A stretch of DNA of 64,000 nt, from positions 124,001-188,000 of the forward strand of contig NZ_WPZO01000003.1 in NCBI RefSeq assembly GCF_013031355.1, read 5' to 3'. Made by a program: the position numbers and the translations under genes. This stretch comes from Ruegeria arenilitoris (GTDB lineage Bacteria; Pseudomonadota; Alphaproteobacteria; Rhodobacterales; Rhodobacteraceae). The notes under the pieces are model-generated. The model was not told the DNA's origin and did not search any database. It saw nothing but the letters and a program-made list of their open reading frames with translations. Shown one piece after another: positions 33,091 through 42,465 of this stretch; the stretch's first letter is position 1; every line of letters starts with the position of its first letter.

Positions 33091-33777
33091 ATGCTGGACA
33101 CTTACCTAGATCAGATCAAAGCTTATGCGGATGCCGAGCGCGCCGAGCAGATGGCGGCCTATCACAAAGCTGATCGCCCTTACCTTGGCGTCGGAAACCC
33201 GGTGCTGAATGACCTGACCAAAGCCTGGCGTCAGGAACTGGATGTGCCCGCGCGCGTGGAACTGGCAGACGCGCTCTGGCAGACCAACATCCACGAAGGT
33301 CGTCTGGCCGCCGCCAAACTGCTGACCCAGGCGCGCATTCGCCCTGATGAGGCAGTTTGGGAGCTGCTGCAAAGCTGGCTGCCGGATTTCGATGCGTGGG
33401 CCGTGGCAGATCATGCCTGCATGGCGATGCAGAAACGTCTGTCAGCCGATCCGTCCCGGCTGGATCAGGTCGAAGACTGGACAACGTCGGATCATATGTG
33501 GACTCGGCGCGCGGCGCTGGTGGCCACGCTGCCCTGGACCAAACAGAACCACCCCAAACCCGACGATCTGGCGCGACGAGACCGTATCCTCGGTTGGGCT
33601 GCAGGCTATGTGCCCGACCGCGAATGGTTTATCCAGAAGGCCATTGCATGGTGGCTGCGCGAACTGTCGAAACACGACCCGGATCGCGTAACCACCTTCC
33701 TGAACAATCATGGCGGCGGGATGAAACCGTTTGCCCGCCGCGAAGCCGGAAAGTTCCTGAAAGATCAGTTGGAATAG
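33091..33777 (+). CDS. DNA alkylation repair protein (AlkD-like HEAT-repeat family)
   Basis: This 228-residue all-helical protein has features of the AlkD/AlkC-like DNA glycosylase family: [16 protein letters not shown] at the N-terminus, [15 protein letters not shown], and the C-terminal [21 protein letters not shown]. These enzymes remove alkylated purines by wrapping the DNA with HEAT-like repeats. The catalytic aspartate is not pinned down here. It follows the PNPOx-like gene by four bases and ends overlapping the convergent lipoprotein gene by 13 bases. Confidence 0.86.
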   Translation: MLDTYLDQIKAYADAERAEQMAAYHKADRPYLGVGNPVLNDLTKAWRQELDVPARVELADALWQTNIHEGRLAAAKLLTQARIRPDEAVWELLQSWLPDFDAWAVADHACMAMQKRLSADPSRLDQVEDWTTSDHMWTRRAALVATLPWTKQNHPKPDDLARRDRILGWAAGYVPDREWFIQKAIAWWLRELSKHDPDRVTTFLNNHGGGMKPFARREAGKFLKDQLE

Positions 33778-34181
33778 ACCTCAAGTTCAACCAACTCGTC
33801 GAACGGCAACAGCAAGGCCCGCATCGCGTCCAGCGACAACCGGCTGCCGCCACTCTCCGGCCCTGGTGCGGGAACCAGAGTGATATAGGCCTGCGACCCG
33901 GTTTTCGGCACCACCACGCGCCCGGTGAATTCGGTATCGACCAGTGGCGTTTGCAACCAACGGCCCGGCGTCGTCGGGTCGCCCAACCCGGCAATGGTAG
34001 TCTTTGCCCCGACCCAGCCAGCAGGCGCGGTCGCAACCAGTTCGGGTTCGACCGATTCCTCGGTCACGGCCTCTTCAGCCTCGGCGGGTACACTATCAGC
34101 CCCCTGCACACGATCCGTCGTCGACCGCACAATATCGCAGCCCGCAATAAGAACACAAAAAGTCAAAAGCATATATCTCAT
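33765..34181 (-). CDS. putative lipoprotein
   Basis: This 138-residue protein has a short signal sequence [15 protein letters not shown] with a lipobox (LIAGC, Cys15). An acidic, low-complexity Glu/Ala/Pro/Val segment follows (residues about 29-50), then a small domain with [19 protein letters not shown], and the C-terminal [10 protein letters not shown]. No family is assigned with confidence. It is convergent with and slightly overlaps alkD, and is divergent from moaA. Probably anchored to a membrane facing the periplasm. Confidence 0.75.
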   Translation of the reverse strand: MRYMLLTFCVLIAGCDIVRSTTDRVQGADSVPAEAEEAVTEESVEPELVATAPAGWVGAKTTIAGLGDPTTPGRWLQTPLVDTEFTGRVVVPKTGSQAYITLVPAPGPESGGSRLSLDAMRALLLPFDELVELEVYSN

Positions 34182-34271
34182 GCCGAGAGCCTACCGCCCT
34201 GCGCGCATCTGTACCAGCGCAAAGGAAACTTCGCCCTTGTCGCGACCATGTCGCAGCTTTACCTATACCGA

Positions 34272-35279
34272 ATGACTGCTCCGCTTATCGACCCGTTCGC
34301 TCGTGCGATTACCTATCTCCGCGTCTCCGTCACGGACCGCTGCGATTTCCGCTGTGTGTACTGCATGTCCGAGGACATGAAGTTCCTGCCGAAGAAAGAC
34401 CTGCTGACGCTGGAAGAGCTGGACCGCATGTGCACCACCTTCGTGAAGATGGGGGTGGAAAAGCTGCGGATCACCGGTGGCGAACCCCTTGTGCGCCGCA
34501 ATATCATGACGTTTTTCAACAGCATGACCCGCCATCTGGACAGCGGTGCGTTGAAAGAGCTGACGCTGACCACCAACGGCTCGCAACTGCATCGCTTTGC
34601 GGATGATCTCTATGCCGCAGGCGTACGCCGGGTGAATATCTCGCTGGATACGCTGGACGAGGACAAATTCGCCCAGATCACCCGCTGGGGCCGCCTGAAA
34701 CAGGTGTTGAACGGCATTGATGCTGCGCAAAAAGCCGGACTGCGGATCAAGATCAACGCGGTGGCCCTGAAGGGGTTCAACGAAGTAGAGCTGCCGACTA
34801 TCACGAAATGGTGCGCTGAACGCGACATGGACCTGACCTGGATCGAGGTCATGCCAATGGGCGACATCGGAAACGAGGACCGTCTCGACCAGTACTGGTC
34901 GCTGAAAGACGTGCGCAAGGAATACGAAAACCACTATACGGTAACTGATCTGGCAGAGCGCACCGGCGGACCTGCGCGCTATGTGCGGCTGGAGGAGACC
35001 GGGCAAAAGATTGGCTTCATCACGCCGCTGTCCCATAACTTCTGCGAAAGCTGCAACCGCGTGCGCCTGACCTGCACCGGCGAGCTGTATATGTGCCTCG
35101 GCCAAGAAGACATGGCCGACCTGCGCGGTGCCCTGCGCGACCATCCCGACACCGAGCAACCGCTTGAGGATGCGATCCGCGCCGCGATCAACCTCAAGCC
35201 CAAGGGCCACGATTTCGATTATTCCCGTCAGGCGGTTGACGGCCAGATGAGCCGTCACATGAGCCACACGGGCGGCTGA
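34272..35279 (+). CDS. moaA: GTP 3',8-cyclase (molybdenum cofactor biosynthesis)
   Basis: This 335-residue radical-SAM enzyme performs the first step of molybdopterin synthesis. The SAM cluster is Cys24, Cys28, Cys31 (CDFRCVYC). The second cluster lies in the C-terminal [11 protein letters not shown] region. The GGEPL motif is present. I chose the ATG at 34272 ([16 protein letters not shown]), typical of the family. An ATG at 34248 is also possible; neither has a clear ribosome site. Its product would support the molybdenum hydroxylase at 46654-49362. waaA starts one base after the stop. Confidence 0.95.
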   Translation: MTAPLIDPFARAITYLRVSVTDRCDFRCVYCMSEDMKFLPKKDLLTLEELDRMCTTFVKMGVEKLRITGGEPLVRRNIMTFFNSMTRHLDSGALKELTLTTNGSQLHRFADDLYAAGVRRVNISLDTLDEDKFAQITRWGRLKQVLNGIDAAQKAGLRIKINAVALKGFNEVELPTITKWCAERDMDLTWIEVMPMGDIGNEDRLDQYWSLKDVRKEYENHYTVTDLAERTGGPARYVRLEETGQKIGFITPLSHNFCESCNRVRLTCTGELYMCLGQEDMADLRGALRDHPDTEQPLEDAIRAAINLKPKGHDFDYSRQAVDGQMSRHMSHTGG

Positions 35280-35280
35280 C

Positions 35281-36603
35281 ATGCCGGATCAACCGGGTCG
35301 ACCAACGCTGCTCTATAACCTGTATTGCGGCCTGACTTCAGTTGCGGGTCCTCTGGTCTGGCGTACAGTGCGGAACAAGCTGCAGGCCGCTGACGTTCCC
35401 GAGGTCCGCCAACAAGAACGTCTGGGCCATGCCAGCCTGCCCCGCCCGGAGGGGCGCCTGATCTGGTTCCACGCCGCAAGCGTCGGCGAAACCCTGTCGG
35501 TGATCAGCCTGATCAAACGGTTGGGTGAACGCCTGCCCGATGCCGAGTTTCTGATCACCTCGGGCACGCCGACCTCGGCCGCGCTGATCGAAAAGCGAAT
35601 GCCGCCCCGCGCGCGCCACCAATACCCACCCTTGGATATGCCCGGCCCCGTCCAGCGTTTTCTGGACCACTGGCACCCGGATGCTGGTATTTTTGTCGAA
35701 AGCGAAATCTGGCCGCGCCTGATTGTGGAAGGCGCAGCGCATGGTATCCCTCTGGCACTGCTCAACGCCCGCCTTTCGGACAAATCTGTACAAGGCTGGA
35801 AGAAACGCACCGACACCGCACGCTTTATTCTGGACCACTTCCGCCTGTTCCTGACACAGAATGGCAAGACAGCCACCAACCTGATCGATATGGGTGCGCG
35901 GGCGGAACGCGTTCAACCCGGCACAAACCTTAAGGCGATGTCAGACCCGCTGCCGGTGGATGAGCCTACGCTGTCGGACATCCGCGCACAGATCGGAAAC
36001 CGCCCTGTTTGGATCGCCAGCTCCACCCATGCGGGCGAAGAGGAGAAGGTTCTGGCGGCCCATGCAGATTTGCTCAAACGCTGGCCCGATCTGCTTTTGT
36101 TGCTGATCCCCCGTCACCCCGAACGCCGCAATGACGTGTCCGCGCTGATTGACCAGGCCGGACAAACTGCGGCATTCCGATCTACCGGAGATCAGATCAC
36201 CGGAGAAACGCAGGTCTACGTAGCTGATACTCTGGGTGAGACCGGCACATGGTACGCCCTCTGCCCGATTGTATTTCTGGGTGGCTCCCTGAAAGAGATC
36301 GGCGGCCACAACCCGTTCGAACCCGCACAGGCTGGGGCCGCTGTGATCACCGGCCCGGGCTATTTCAACTTCGCCGAAACCTTTGCCCCGCTGATCGAAA
36401 CAGGCGGAGCACTGCAAGTCCAATCCGCCAACGATCTAGCCGCAGCCGTAGCAACCTGGCTGTCGGACCAAAATGCCCTGGATACGGCACGCAACGCTGC
36501 AAAATCTTGTGTGAACACCCAAAAATCTGCGCTGGATGCAATCGTCGAAACGCTCTGCTCCCAACTCAATCTGTCTGAAGGGGTTCCCACTTCATCTGGC
36601 TAA
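35281..36603 (+). CDS. waaA: 3-deoxy-D-manno-octulosonic acid transferase
   Basis: This 440-residue GT30 glycosyltransferase (KdtA) adds Kdo from CMP-Kdo to the lipid A precursor at the inner membrane. The N-terminal hydrophobic anchor lies around TLLYNLYCGLTSVAG. The catalytic glutamate is in LIWFHAASVGET. The acceptor/donor segment GGSLKEIGGHNPFEPAQAGA is in the C-terminal half. The extreme C-terminus (EGVPTSSG) is encoded by the beginning of a dispersed intergenic repeat, so the last residues are probably not conserved. Closely linked to moaA. Confidence 0.93.
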   Translation: MPDQPGRPTLLYNLYCGLTSVAGPLVWRTVRNKLQAADVPEVRQQERLGHASLPRPEGRLIWFHAASVGETLSVISLIKRLGERLPDAEFLITSGTPTSAALIEKRMPPRARHQYPPLDMPGPVQRFLDHWHPDAGIFVESEIWPRLIVEGAAHGIPLALLNARLSDKSVQGWKKRTDTARFILDHFRLFLTQNGKTATNLIDMGARAERVQPGTNLKAMSDPLPVDEPTLSDIRAQIGNRPVWIASSTHAGEEEKVLAAHADLLKRWPDLLLLLIPRHPERRNDVSALIDQAGQTAAFRSTGDQITGETQVYVADTLGETGTWYALCPIVFLGGSLKEIGGHNPFEPAQAGAAVITGPGYFNFAETFAPLIETGGALQVQSANDLAAAVATWLSDQNALDTARNAAKSCVNTQKSALDAIVETLCSQLNLSEGVPTSSG

Positions 36604-36640
36604 AAGTATCCCAGGTGTGCGGGGGCAGAGCCCCCGCCCT
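36590..36640 (+). repeat. dispersed intergenic repeat, copy 1 (hairpin)
   Basis: This element begins CTTCATCTGGCTAAAAGTAT inside the last codons of waaA and ends in a perfect 8-base GC hairpin (36619-36626 with 36630-36637, loop AGA). A related element in the same orientation lies at 40864-40940. No T run follows, so terminator activity is uncertain. Confidence 0.55.
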
Positions 36641-36645
36641 GACCC

Positions 36646-37809
36646 TCAGGCCGCAGGCATCCGCTGTTCCACAATCTCGGCCCACCAACTGCACCCGGCC
36701 GGAATAGCCTCATCGTTGAAATTGTATTCGGGATGGTGCACCGCCGCCGTGTCGCCATTGCCGACCAGAATATATGCACCGGGTCGCTCCTCGAGCATAA
36801 AGGCGAAATCCTCGCCGCCCATGATCAAAGGCGCCTCGTCGCAACTGCCCGATACGGATCGCGCCACATCAGCGGCGAAATCGGTCTGCGCGTCACTGTT
36901 CACCATCACCGGGTATCCCCGGTAATAGGTCACCTCGACGGCCCCGCCAAAAGTCGCGGCAACCCCGTTGCAGATTTCCTTGATGCGTTTCTCGGCAAGA
37001 TCGCGCATCTCCGAACTCATCGTACGGACCGTTCCTTTCAACTGCACCGTCTGCGGGATCACGTTGAAGGCGGTGGTAGAGGTTTCAAACGACGTCACCG
37101 AAACCACCACTTGATCCACCGGATCAGCATTGCGCGCGGCGACCGTCTGCAAAGCCAACACCGCCTGTGCGGCCATCACTGTGGTATCAACGGTCTCATG
37201 CGGTTTGGCGGCGTGCCCGCCCTTGCCTTCAAAGGTGATGTCGAACTGATCTGTGGCAGCAAAAAACGCACCCGGACGAATGGCGAAACTGCCCACGGGC
37301 CGACCGGGCCAGTTGTGCATTCCATAAACTTCCTGAATGCCCCAGCGGTCCATCATGCCGTCTTCGCACATCTCACGGCCGCCACCGCCGCCCTCTTCCG
37401 CCGGTTGGAAGATCACCACAACGGTCCCGTCGAAATTCCGGGTTTCCGAGAGGTACTTCGCCGCACCCAACAACATCGCCGTATGCCCATCATGGCCACA
37501 AGCGTGCATCGCCCCATCGGTCTTGGAGGCATAGTCCAGCCCCGTGGCCTCATGGATCGGCAACGCATCCATGTCCGCCCGCAGGCCGATCACCTTGCCG
37601 CCCGTATCGACCTTGCCCTTGATGACACCAACAACCCCGGTGCGGCCTATGCCTGTCACGACCTCGTCACAGCCGAATTCCTTCAGCTTGTCCGCGACCA
37701 ATGCGCTGGTGCGGTGGGTCTCGAACAGGATCTCGGGGTTTTCATGTATGTCGCGGCGCCATTCGGTGATTTCCCCCTGCAACTCGGCAAAGCGGTTCTT
37801 GATCGGCAT
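36646..37809 (-). CDS. M20-family amidohydrolase (hippurate hydrolase-like)
   Basis: This is a 387-residue metallopeptidase-family amidohydrolase. Metal-site segments are visible: GLRADMDALPIHE, HACGHDGHTAMLLG, PAEEGGGG and YGMHNWPG, with a late MGGEDFAFMLEERPG. Members hydrolyse N-acyl amino acids such as hippurate or N-acetyl compounds; the substrate cannot be assigned. The ATG at 37809 (MPIKNRFAEL) is preferred, with GGGAG seven bases before it. It stands between waaA (convergent) and an MFS gene. Confidence 0.9.
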   Translation of the reverse strand: MPIKNRFAELQGEITEWRRDIHENPEILFETHRTSALVADKLKEFGCDEVVTGIGRTGVVGVIKGKVDTGGKVIGLRADMDALPIHEATGLDYASKTDGAMHACGHDGHTAMLLGAAKYLSETRNFDGTVVVIFQPAEEGGGGGREMCEDGMMDRWGIQEVYGMHNWPGRPVGSFAIRPGAFFAATDQFDITFEGKGGHAAKPHETVDTTVMAAQAVLALQTVAARNADPVDQVVVSVTSFETSTTAFNVIPQTVQLKGTVRTMSSEMRDLAEKRIKEICNGVAATFGGAVEVTYYRGYPVMVNSDAQTDFAADVARSVSGSCDEAPLIMGGEDFAFMLEERPGAYILVGNGDTAAVHHPEYNFNDEAIPAGCSWWAEIVEQRMPAA

Positions 37810-37866
37810 GGTCATCTCCCATCTTGTGCTTTTCACCGAGTTACACCCCGGCGTGTATTCATGGCG

Positions 37867-39009
37867 TCAATCCAAAGGCGCAGGCCGCAGCGCGCCGGAT
37901 AGCAGGACGATCAGAACGGCCAAAGGCAGCAAGGCCGTGAACGCCAGTCGTAATGTAAGCATTTCCGCCAGAAACCCAATAAGCGGCGGGCCGATCAACA
38001 GCCCTCCGTAGCCGAGCGTTGCCACGCTGGCTATGGCCTGCCCCGGCGGCACGTGCGGATCATTGGCCGCCCGGCTGAAGGCCAGCGGCATGATCACGGC
38101 ATATCCAACACCCATCAGAGCAAAGCCTGCCAGCGCCAGCCCAGCCTCGCCTGCCGAGACGACACCAAACACGCCCAACGCCGCGCAAACGCCCCCAAAA
38201 CGGGCCGTGACAACGGGGCCGAAGCGGGCGATCACAAAACCTCCGGCCAGCCGGAAAGCCACCATTGTCACCGAAAATACGGCGTACCCGAGGGCCGCGA
38301 TGCTTTCCGCTGCACCGGTCACATCGCGCAGGAAAATCGCACTCCAATCCGCCACGGCACCTTCACCCAATGCTCCGCACAGGGCGGTGAAACCCACGAG
38401 GATCAGCGCGCCGGAGGGTAGTGCAAAAAACGTGCCCCCAGGCGACGCGGCCTTGCGGGACGACCAGCGCACCCAGGACAGAGCCAGTGCAAGGGCCACG
38501 ACCACGCCACCGGCCAGCAAGAAGTGCTGCATCACCGTCAGCCCCATCTGAACGGCCCCATACCCGCTGAGCGCGCCCAGCCCGGCCCCAAGACTCCACA
38601 TGGCGTGGAACGAGGACATGACTGGCTTGCGATAGGCCTGTTCCACCTCGGCCGCCCAGGCGTTCATCGCCACGTCCATCGAGCCGTGAAAGGCACCGAA
38701 CACGAACAGGAACGCCGCCAGAGCCCAGAACCCGCCTGCCGTGCCCAACAGGATCAGAGACAATGTGTAGAGAACCGCGATTACCCGCGTTAGCGCTACG
38801 GCACCAAACCGGTCGGTCAGTCGCCCGGTCACCGGGAAGGAACATACCGCGCCTGCTGCCATGAACAAAAGGCCATATCCCAGCGCTTCATGTGTCAGGT
38901 CCAACCGGTCGCGCACAGCCGGGATACGAGACGCCCAGATGCCGAACAGCGCACCGTTCAGGATGAACATGGCAGCCACGGCCCGCCACGCGGCCACAAG
39001 TCCGATCAC
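37867..39009 (-). CDS. MFS transporter
   Basis: This 380-residue protein has about 12 transmembrane helices. The major facilitator loop 2-3 motif appears as GRLTDRFGAVALTR. It resembles the drug or sugar-type exporters often annotated as MFS in Rhodobacterales (VAAMFILNGALFGIWASRIPAVRDRL at the N-terminus, where only the first helix and loop are informative). The substrate is unknown. It follows the M20 gene upstream on the same strand and could be part of the same unit, with a 57-base gap. Confidence 0.9.
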   Translation of the reverse strand: MIGLVAAWRAVAAMFILNGALFGIWASRIPAVRDRLDLTHEALGYGLLFMAAGAVCSFPVTGRLTDRFGAVALTRVIAVLYTLSLILLGTAGGFWALAAFLFVFGAFHGSMDVAMNAWAAEVEQAYRKPVMSSFHAMWSLGAGLGALSGYGAVQMGLTVMQHFLLAGGVVVALALALSWVRWSSRKAASPGGTFFALPSGALILVGFTALCGALGEGAVADWSAIFLRDVTGAAESIAALGYAVFSVTMVAFRLAGGFVIARFGPVVTARFGGVCAALGVFGVVSAGEAGLALAGFALMGVGYAVIMPLAFSRAANDPHVPPGQAIASVATLGYGGLLIGPPLIGFLAEMLTLRLAFTALLPLAVLIVLLSGALRPAPLD

Positions 39010-39078
39010 CGGGTTTCCTTTGCAGAAAGCGTCACTCGCCCCTGTTCTACAAGCTTCGGGCGGATTGGCAAATGCCGT

Positions 39079-40356
39079 TCATTCCAGCCGTTTGCGAACC
39101 TGCCGGATAAAGAACCAGACTGCCAACACCACCGGGATCGTCACAGCTGCTGTCAGCATACCCTTGCTCATCCCGGCCTTGGTCAGGGGGTACAGTACAT
39201 AGCTGACCAGTGAGACCGCATAATAGCTGATCGCCACGACCGAGAGCCCCTCGACCGTGTGCTGCAGACGCAGGGCCAGATCGGCGCGGCGATCCATGCT
39301 CTCCAACAGCGCCTGGTTCTGCGCGCTGCGTTCTACGTCCACCCGCGTGCGCAGCAATTCACCCGCCCGAATGGCCCGGTCGGACAACGCTTGCAGGCGA
39401 CGTTCCGTGGACTTCACGGTGCGCATGGCAGGATCGTAGCGGCGCATCATAAAGTCGGCAAAGCTCTGACGCCCCTCGAACCGCTCTTCCCGCAGCACCT
39501 CGATCCGCTGGTTCACGATCGCCTCATAGGCACCTGTGGCCCCGAAGCGGAATGAGCATTGGGCCGAGAGGGTTTCAAGCTCGGTCGAGGTGGACAGAAG
39601 GTCAGGCAGCAATTCGTCGGCATGGGCCGAATTGTCGGTCATTTGCCCCATCAAGCCGGTCAGCCTGCTGTCCAATTCGCCAATGCGCGGCGTCAGTTGT
39701 TTGACCCGAGCGAAACCCAGCATCGACATCGCCTTGTAGGTCTCGATCTCACACAGGCGCTGGATAATGCGACCGGTCCTGCGCCGCCCGGTGCCCTTGG
39801 TCACGAACAACGCAAACCGCATATGACCGGCCGGGTCGATGCGGAAATCGCAGGCGCAAATGGCTGCGTCATCCAGTACCCGCGCCACGGCCAGGCTTTC
39901 CGGCTCAAACCAATCCCCCAGCGACGCCTGAACCGCGTCATCCTCTTGCCGTTCGACGACACGGATCATAGCCGAGGTAACCCGCTGGCCGGGGCTGGAC
40001 ATCAACCAATCCGGCGGAAAGACCTCGAAATCAGCAGGGTTGAAGGCACGCTCACTGACGTTTTGAGTGATCGCGGTGTAGGTGACAAACTCGGTATGCT
40101 GTTCCCATTTCAACCAGTGACGACCAATCTGCCCGGCGTAGTGGGTGGCCTGCGGCTGAGGATGCTGCGCACCATGACGATCCAGCAGGTTGATCAGATG
40201 GGCCAGATCCTCATCCCGATCCCGCGCTGCAGCGGCTTCGGGCTTTTTGATCGCAAGAAAAGCCACGGTGCACGGAGTTCCCGCGACCGGAAAAGGGCGC
40301 GCGTGCAGCTCATTGGCCAGCGCATAGCGCAACGGATGGTCGTCGATGGGCGTCAT
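39079..40356 (-). CDS. DUF3422 family membrane protein
   Basis: This 425-residue protein matches DUF3422 by its N-terminal DHPLRYALANELHARPF. The bulk is soluble with a helical, coiled-coil-like middle (EIGRLDSRL-type and RTRVDVERSAQNQALLESMD segments), and the C-terminus holds two transmembrane helices (VVAISYYAVSLVSYVLY and LTAAVTIPVVLAVWFFI). The function is unknown. It lies between the MFS gene and the VOC gene on the minus strand. Confidence 0.87.
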   Translation of the reverse strand: MTPIDDHPLRYALANELHARPFPVAGTPCTVAFLAIKKPEAAAARDRDEDLAHLINLLDRHGAQHPQPQATHYAGQIGRHWLKWEQHTEFVTYTAITQNVSERAFNPADFEVFPPDWLMSSPGQRVTSAMIRVVERQEDDAVQASLGDWFEPESLAVARVLDDAAICACDFRIDPAGHMRFALFVTKGTGRRRTGRIIQRLCEIETYKAMSMLGFARVKQLTPRIGELDSRLTGLMGQMTDNSAHADELLPDLLSTSTELETLSAQCSFRFGATGAYEAIVNQRIEVLREERFEGRQSFADFMMRRYDPAMRTVKSTERRLQALSDRAIRAGELLRTRVDVERSAQNQALLESMDRRADLALRLQHTVEGLSVVAISYYAVSLVSYVLYPLTKAGMSKGMLTAAVTIPVVLAVWFFIRQVRKRLE

Positions 40357-40463
40357 ACAGGGCTCCGATTCATCCCGGCACTATACGGGACATCGGAAAT
40401 ACATCAATTCTCTTTTTATTTCATATACTTACATGGATACTACAGTATACATTCCCCGCTATG

Positions 40464-40823
40464 TCATTGATTTGGTTGCCACAGCTCAATTGGATTGCCC
40501 TCGGGGTCGTGAATGCGGGCAAATTTTCCAACCTCACTGTCCCACTCGGTGCGGGTCTCAACAGCGATCCCGGCACCTTGTAGTTGCGCAATCATCGCAG
40601 CCAGATCGTCGACGCGAAAATTGATCATCCATTGCTGCTCGACCCGTCCAAAATACTCGGTATCCCGATCGAATGGGGCAAACACCGTGTACCCCTCGCG
40701 CTGCTTCCAAGGCACCGGGTCATAGTGGTTGACCCCAAGGTGTTTTTCGTACCAGGCACTCAGGGTCTCAGGATCACGCGCGCGAAAGAACACGCCGCCA
40801 ATACCGTTTACCTTCTGCATCAC
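40464..40823 (-). CDS. VOC (glyoxalase/bleomycin-resistance-like) family protein
   Basis: This 119-residue protein has the two beta-alpha-beta-beta-beta modules of the vicinal-oxygen-chelate fold: GIGGVFFRARDPETLSAWYEKHLG opens module one (a helix-forming segment after a beta strand), and FRVDDLAAMIAQLQGAGI opens module two. The C-terminal IHDPEGNPIELWQ contains the typical metal-ligand glutamate. The substrate is unknown; it may be a dioxygenase-, isomerase- or resistance-type protein. Confidence 0.88.
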   Translation of the reverse strand: MMQKVNGIGGVFFRARDPETLSAWYEKHLGVNHYDPVPWKQREGYTVFAPFDRDTEYFGRVEQQWMINFRVDDLAAMIAQLQGAGIAVETRTEWDSEVGKFARIHDPEGNPIELWQPNQ

Positions 40824-40863
40824 CAGCCTCCCTGAGTTGCGTCGCCCAATAATACCCCGCCTG

Positions 40864-40940
40864 CTTCATCGAGCCAAAAAATTCTTGGAGGCCGCCATTG
40901 GTTCGAGCATCCAATGGCGGCGGGGGTAAAGCCCCCCTGC
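40864..40940 (+). repeat. dispersed intergenic repeat, copy 2 with extra inverted repeat
   Basis: This element begins CTTCATCGAGCCAAAAAATT and ends in a GGGGG/CCCCC hairpin like copy 1 at 36590-36640. It carries an additional perfect 10-base inverted repeat (40892-40901 with 40911-40920) in the middle. It lies between the pntB terminator and the VOC gene. Confidence 0.55.
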
Positions 40941-40941
40941 C

Positions 40942-40975
40942 CCAAAAAAGAAAAGGGCGCCCGAAGGCGCCCTTT
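40942..40975 (-). terminator. intrinsic terminator of pntAB
   Basis: On the minus strand, a perfect 10-base stem (40952-40961 with 40966-40975) is closed by a TTCG tetraloop and followed by TCTTTTTT. It starts 22 bases after the pntB stop. Textbook rho-independent terminator. Confidence 0.95.
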
Positions 40976-40997
40976 GCAATTTGGTTGAACCTGTCGA

Positions 40998-42452
40998 TCA
41001 GTCGATCATGGGCAGCAGTTTGTCCAGCGACTGCTTGGCGTCGCCGTAGAACATGCGGGTGTTCTCCTTGAAGAACAGTGGGTTTTCGATGCCCGAATAG
41101 CCGGTGCCCTGACCGCGCTTGGACACGAAGACCTGCTTGGCCTTCCAGCATTCCAGAACCGGCATGCCGGCGATGGGGCTGTTGGGATCTTCCTGCGCCG
41201 CAGGGTTCACGATGTCGTTCGACCCGATCACGATAGCCACATCCGTATCTGGGAAGTCGTCGTTGATCTCGTCCATCTCAAGAACGATGTCATACGGCAC
41301 CTTTGCCTCGGCCAGCAGAACGTTCATGTGCCCCGGCAGACGACCGGCAACGGGGTGGATCGCAAAGCGCACCTCTTTGCCCTTGGCACGCAGTTTGCGG
41401 ACCAGTTCGCTGACCGATTGCTGCGCCTGCGCCACCGCCATACCGTAGCCCGGGATGATGATCACGCTGTCGGCGTCATTCAGAGCCGCGGCAACACCGT
41501 CGGCGTCGATGGCAACCTGCTCACCTTCCACGGCCATCTGCTCACCCTGTGGGCCACCAAAGCCGCCCAGGATCACGCTGACAAAGTGACGGTTCATCGC
41601 CTTACACATGATGTAGGACAGGATGGCACCGGACGAACCAACCAGCGCACCGACCACAATCAGCAGGTCGTTGCCCAATGAGAAACCAATCGCCGCAGCC
41701 GCCCAGCCCGAGTAGCTGTTCAGCATCGACACAACCACCGGCATGTCGGCGCCGCCGATGCCCATAATCAGGTGATAGCCGATGAACAGCGCTGCCAGAG
41801 TCATCAGGAACAGCGGGAAGAAGCCGCCCGATGCGGTGTACCAGATCAGGCAGATCAGCGAGAGACCCGCCGCCGCCGCGTTCAGCGCATGGCCGCCGGG
41901 CAACTTGGTTGCCGCCGAGGTCACCTTGCCCGCCAACTTGCCATAGGCCACGACTGAGCCGGTGAACGTGATCGCACCGATGAAGACGCCGAGGAACAGC
42001 TCGACATGCAGGATGGACAGTTCCGCCGGGGTTTTCTTGGCGATCAACTGCCCAAACCCGCCGAGACCGGTGTACAGAACCTCTTTCGAGGCATCCGCAA
42101 CCGCCATCACTTCGGCGACGTTCAGAACTTCGAAATGCGCGTTGAAGCCGACGAACACAGCCGCCAGACCGACCAGCGAGTGCATCGCGGCCACCAGCTG
42201 CGGCATCTCGGTCATCTGCACGCGCTGCGCAACGTACTGACCGATCAGACCACCGCCGATGATCAGCAGGATCGACAGCAGCCACAGGCCGGAACCCGGG
42301 CCAACCAGCGTGGCAAAGACCGCCAGCGCCATACCGACGATGCCATACCAGACCGCGCGCTTGGCGCTTTCCTGGTTCGACAAACCGCCGAGCGAAAGGA
42401 TGAACAGAACAGCCGCAACGACATAGGCGGCAGTGGTGAAGCCAAATTCCAT
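40998..42452 (-). CDS. pntB: NAD(P) transhydrogenase beta subunit
   Basis: This 484-residue inner-membrane subunit makes NADPH from NADH at the expense of the proton gradient. It has about eight to nine transmembrane helices (residues 1-270) and a C-terminal NADPH-binding Rossmann domain beginning near [14 protein letters not shown] typical [20 protein letters not shown] segment and the C-terminal [13 protein letters not shown] are visible. The ATG at 42452 has AAGGAGG upstream and sits 13 bases after pntA. Confidence 0.97.
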   Translation of the reverse strand: MEFGFTTAAYVVAAVLFILSLGGLSNQESAKRAVWYGIVGMALAVFATLVGPGSGLWLLSILLIIGGGLIGQYVAQRVQMTEMPQLVAAMHSLVGLAAVFVGFNAHFEVLNVAEVMAVADASKEVLYTGLGGFGQLIAKKTPAELSILHVELFLGVFIGAITFTGSVVAYGKLAGKVTSAATKLPGGHALNAAAAGLSLICLIWYTASGGFFPLFLMTLAALFIGYHLIMGIGGADMPVVVSMLNSYSGWAAAAIGFSLGNDLLIVVGALVGSSGAILSYIMCKAMNRHFVSVILGGFGGPQGEQMAVEGEQVAIDADGVAAALNDADSVIIIPGYGMAVAQAQQSVSELVRKLRAKGKEVRFAIHPVAGRLPGHMNVLLAEAKVPYDIVLEMDEINDDFPDTDVAIVIGSNDIVNPAAQEDPNSPIAGMPVLECWKAKQVFVSKRGQGTGYSGIENPLFFKENTRMFYGDAKQSLDKLLPMID

Positions 42453-42465
42453 GTGCCCGGCCTCC

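Noticed and set aside
33357..34271. Upstream extension of moaA as one 640-codon frame
   Set aside because: The first 300 codons run through alkD and the convergent lipoprotein gene in another frame; MoaA similarity begins only at MTAPLIDPF.
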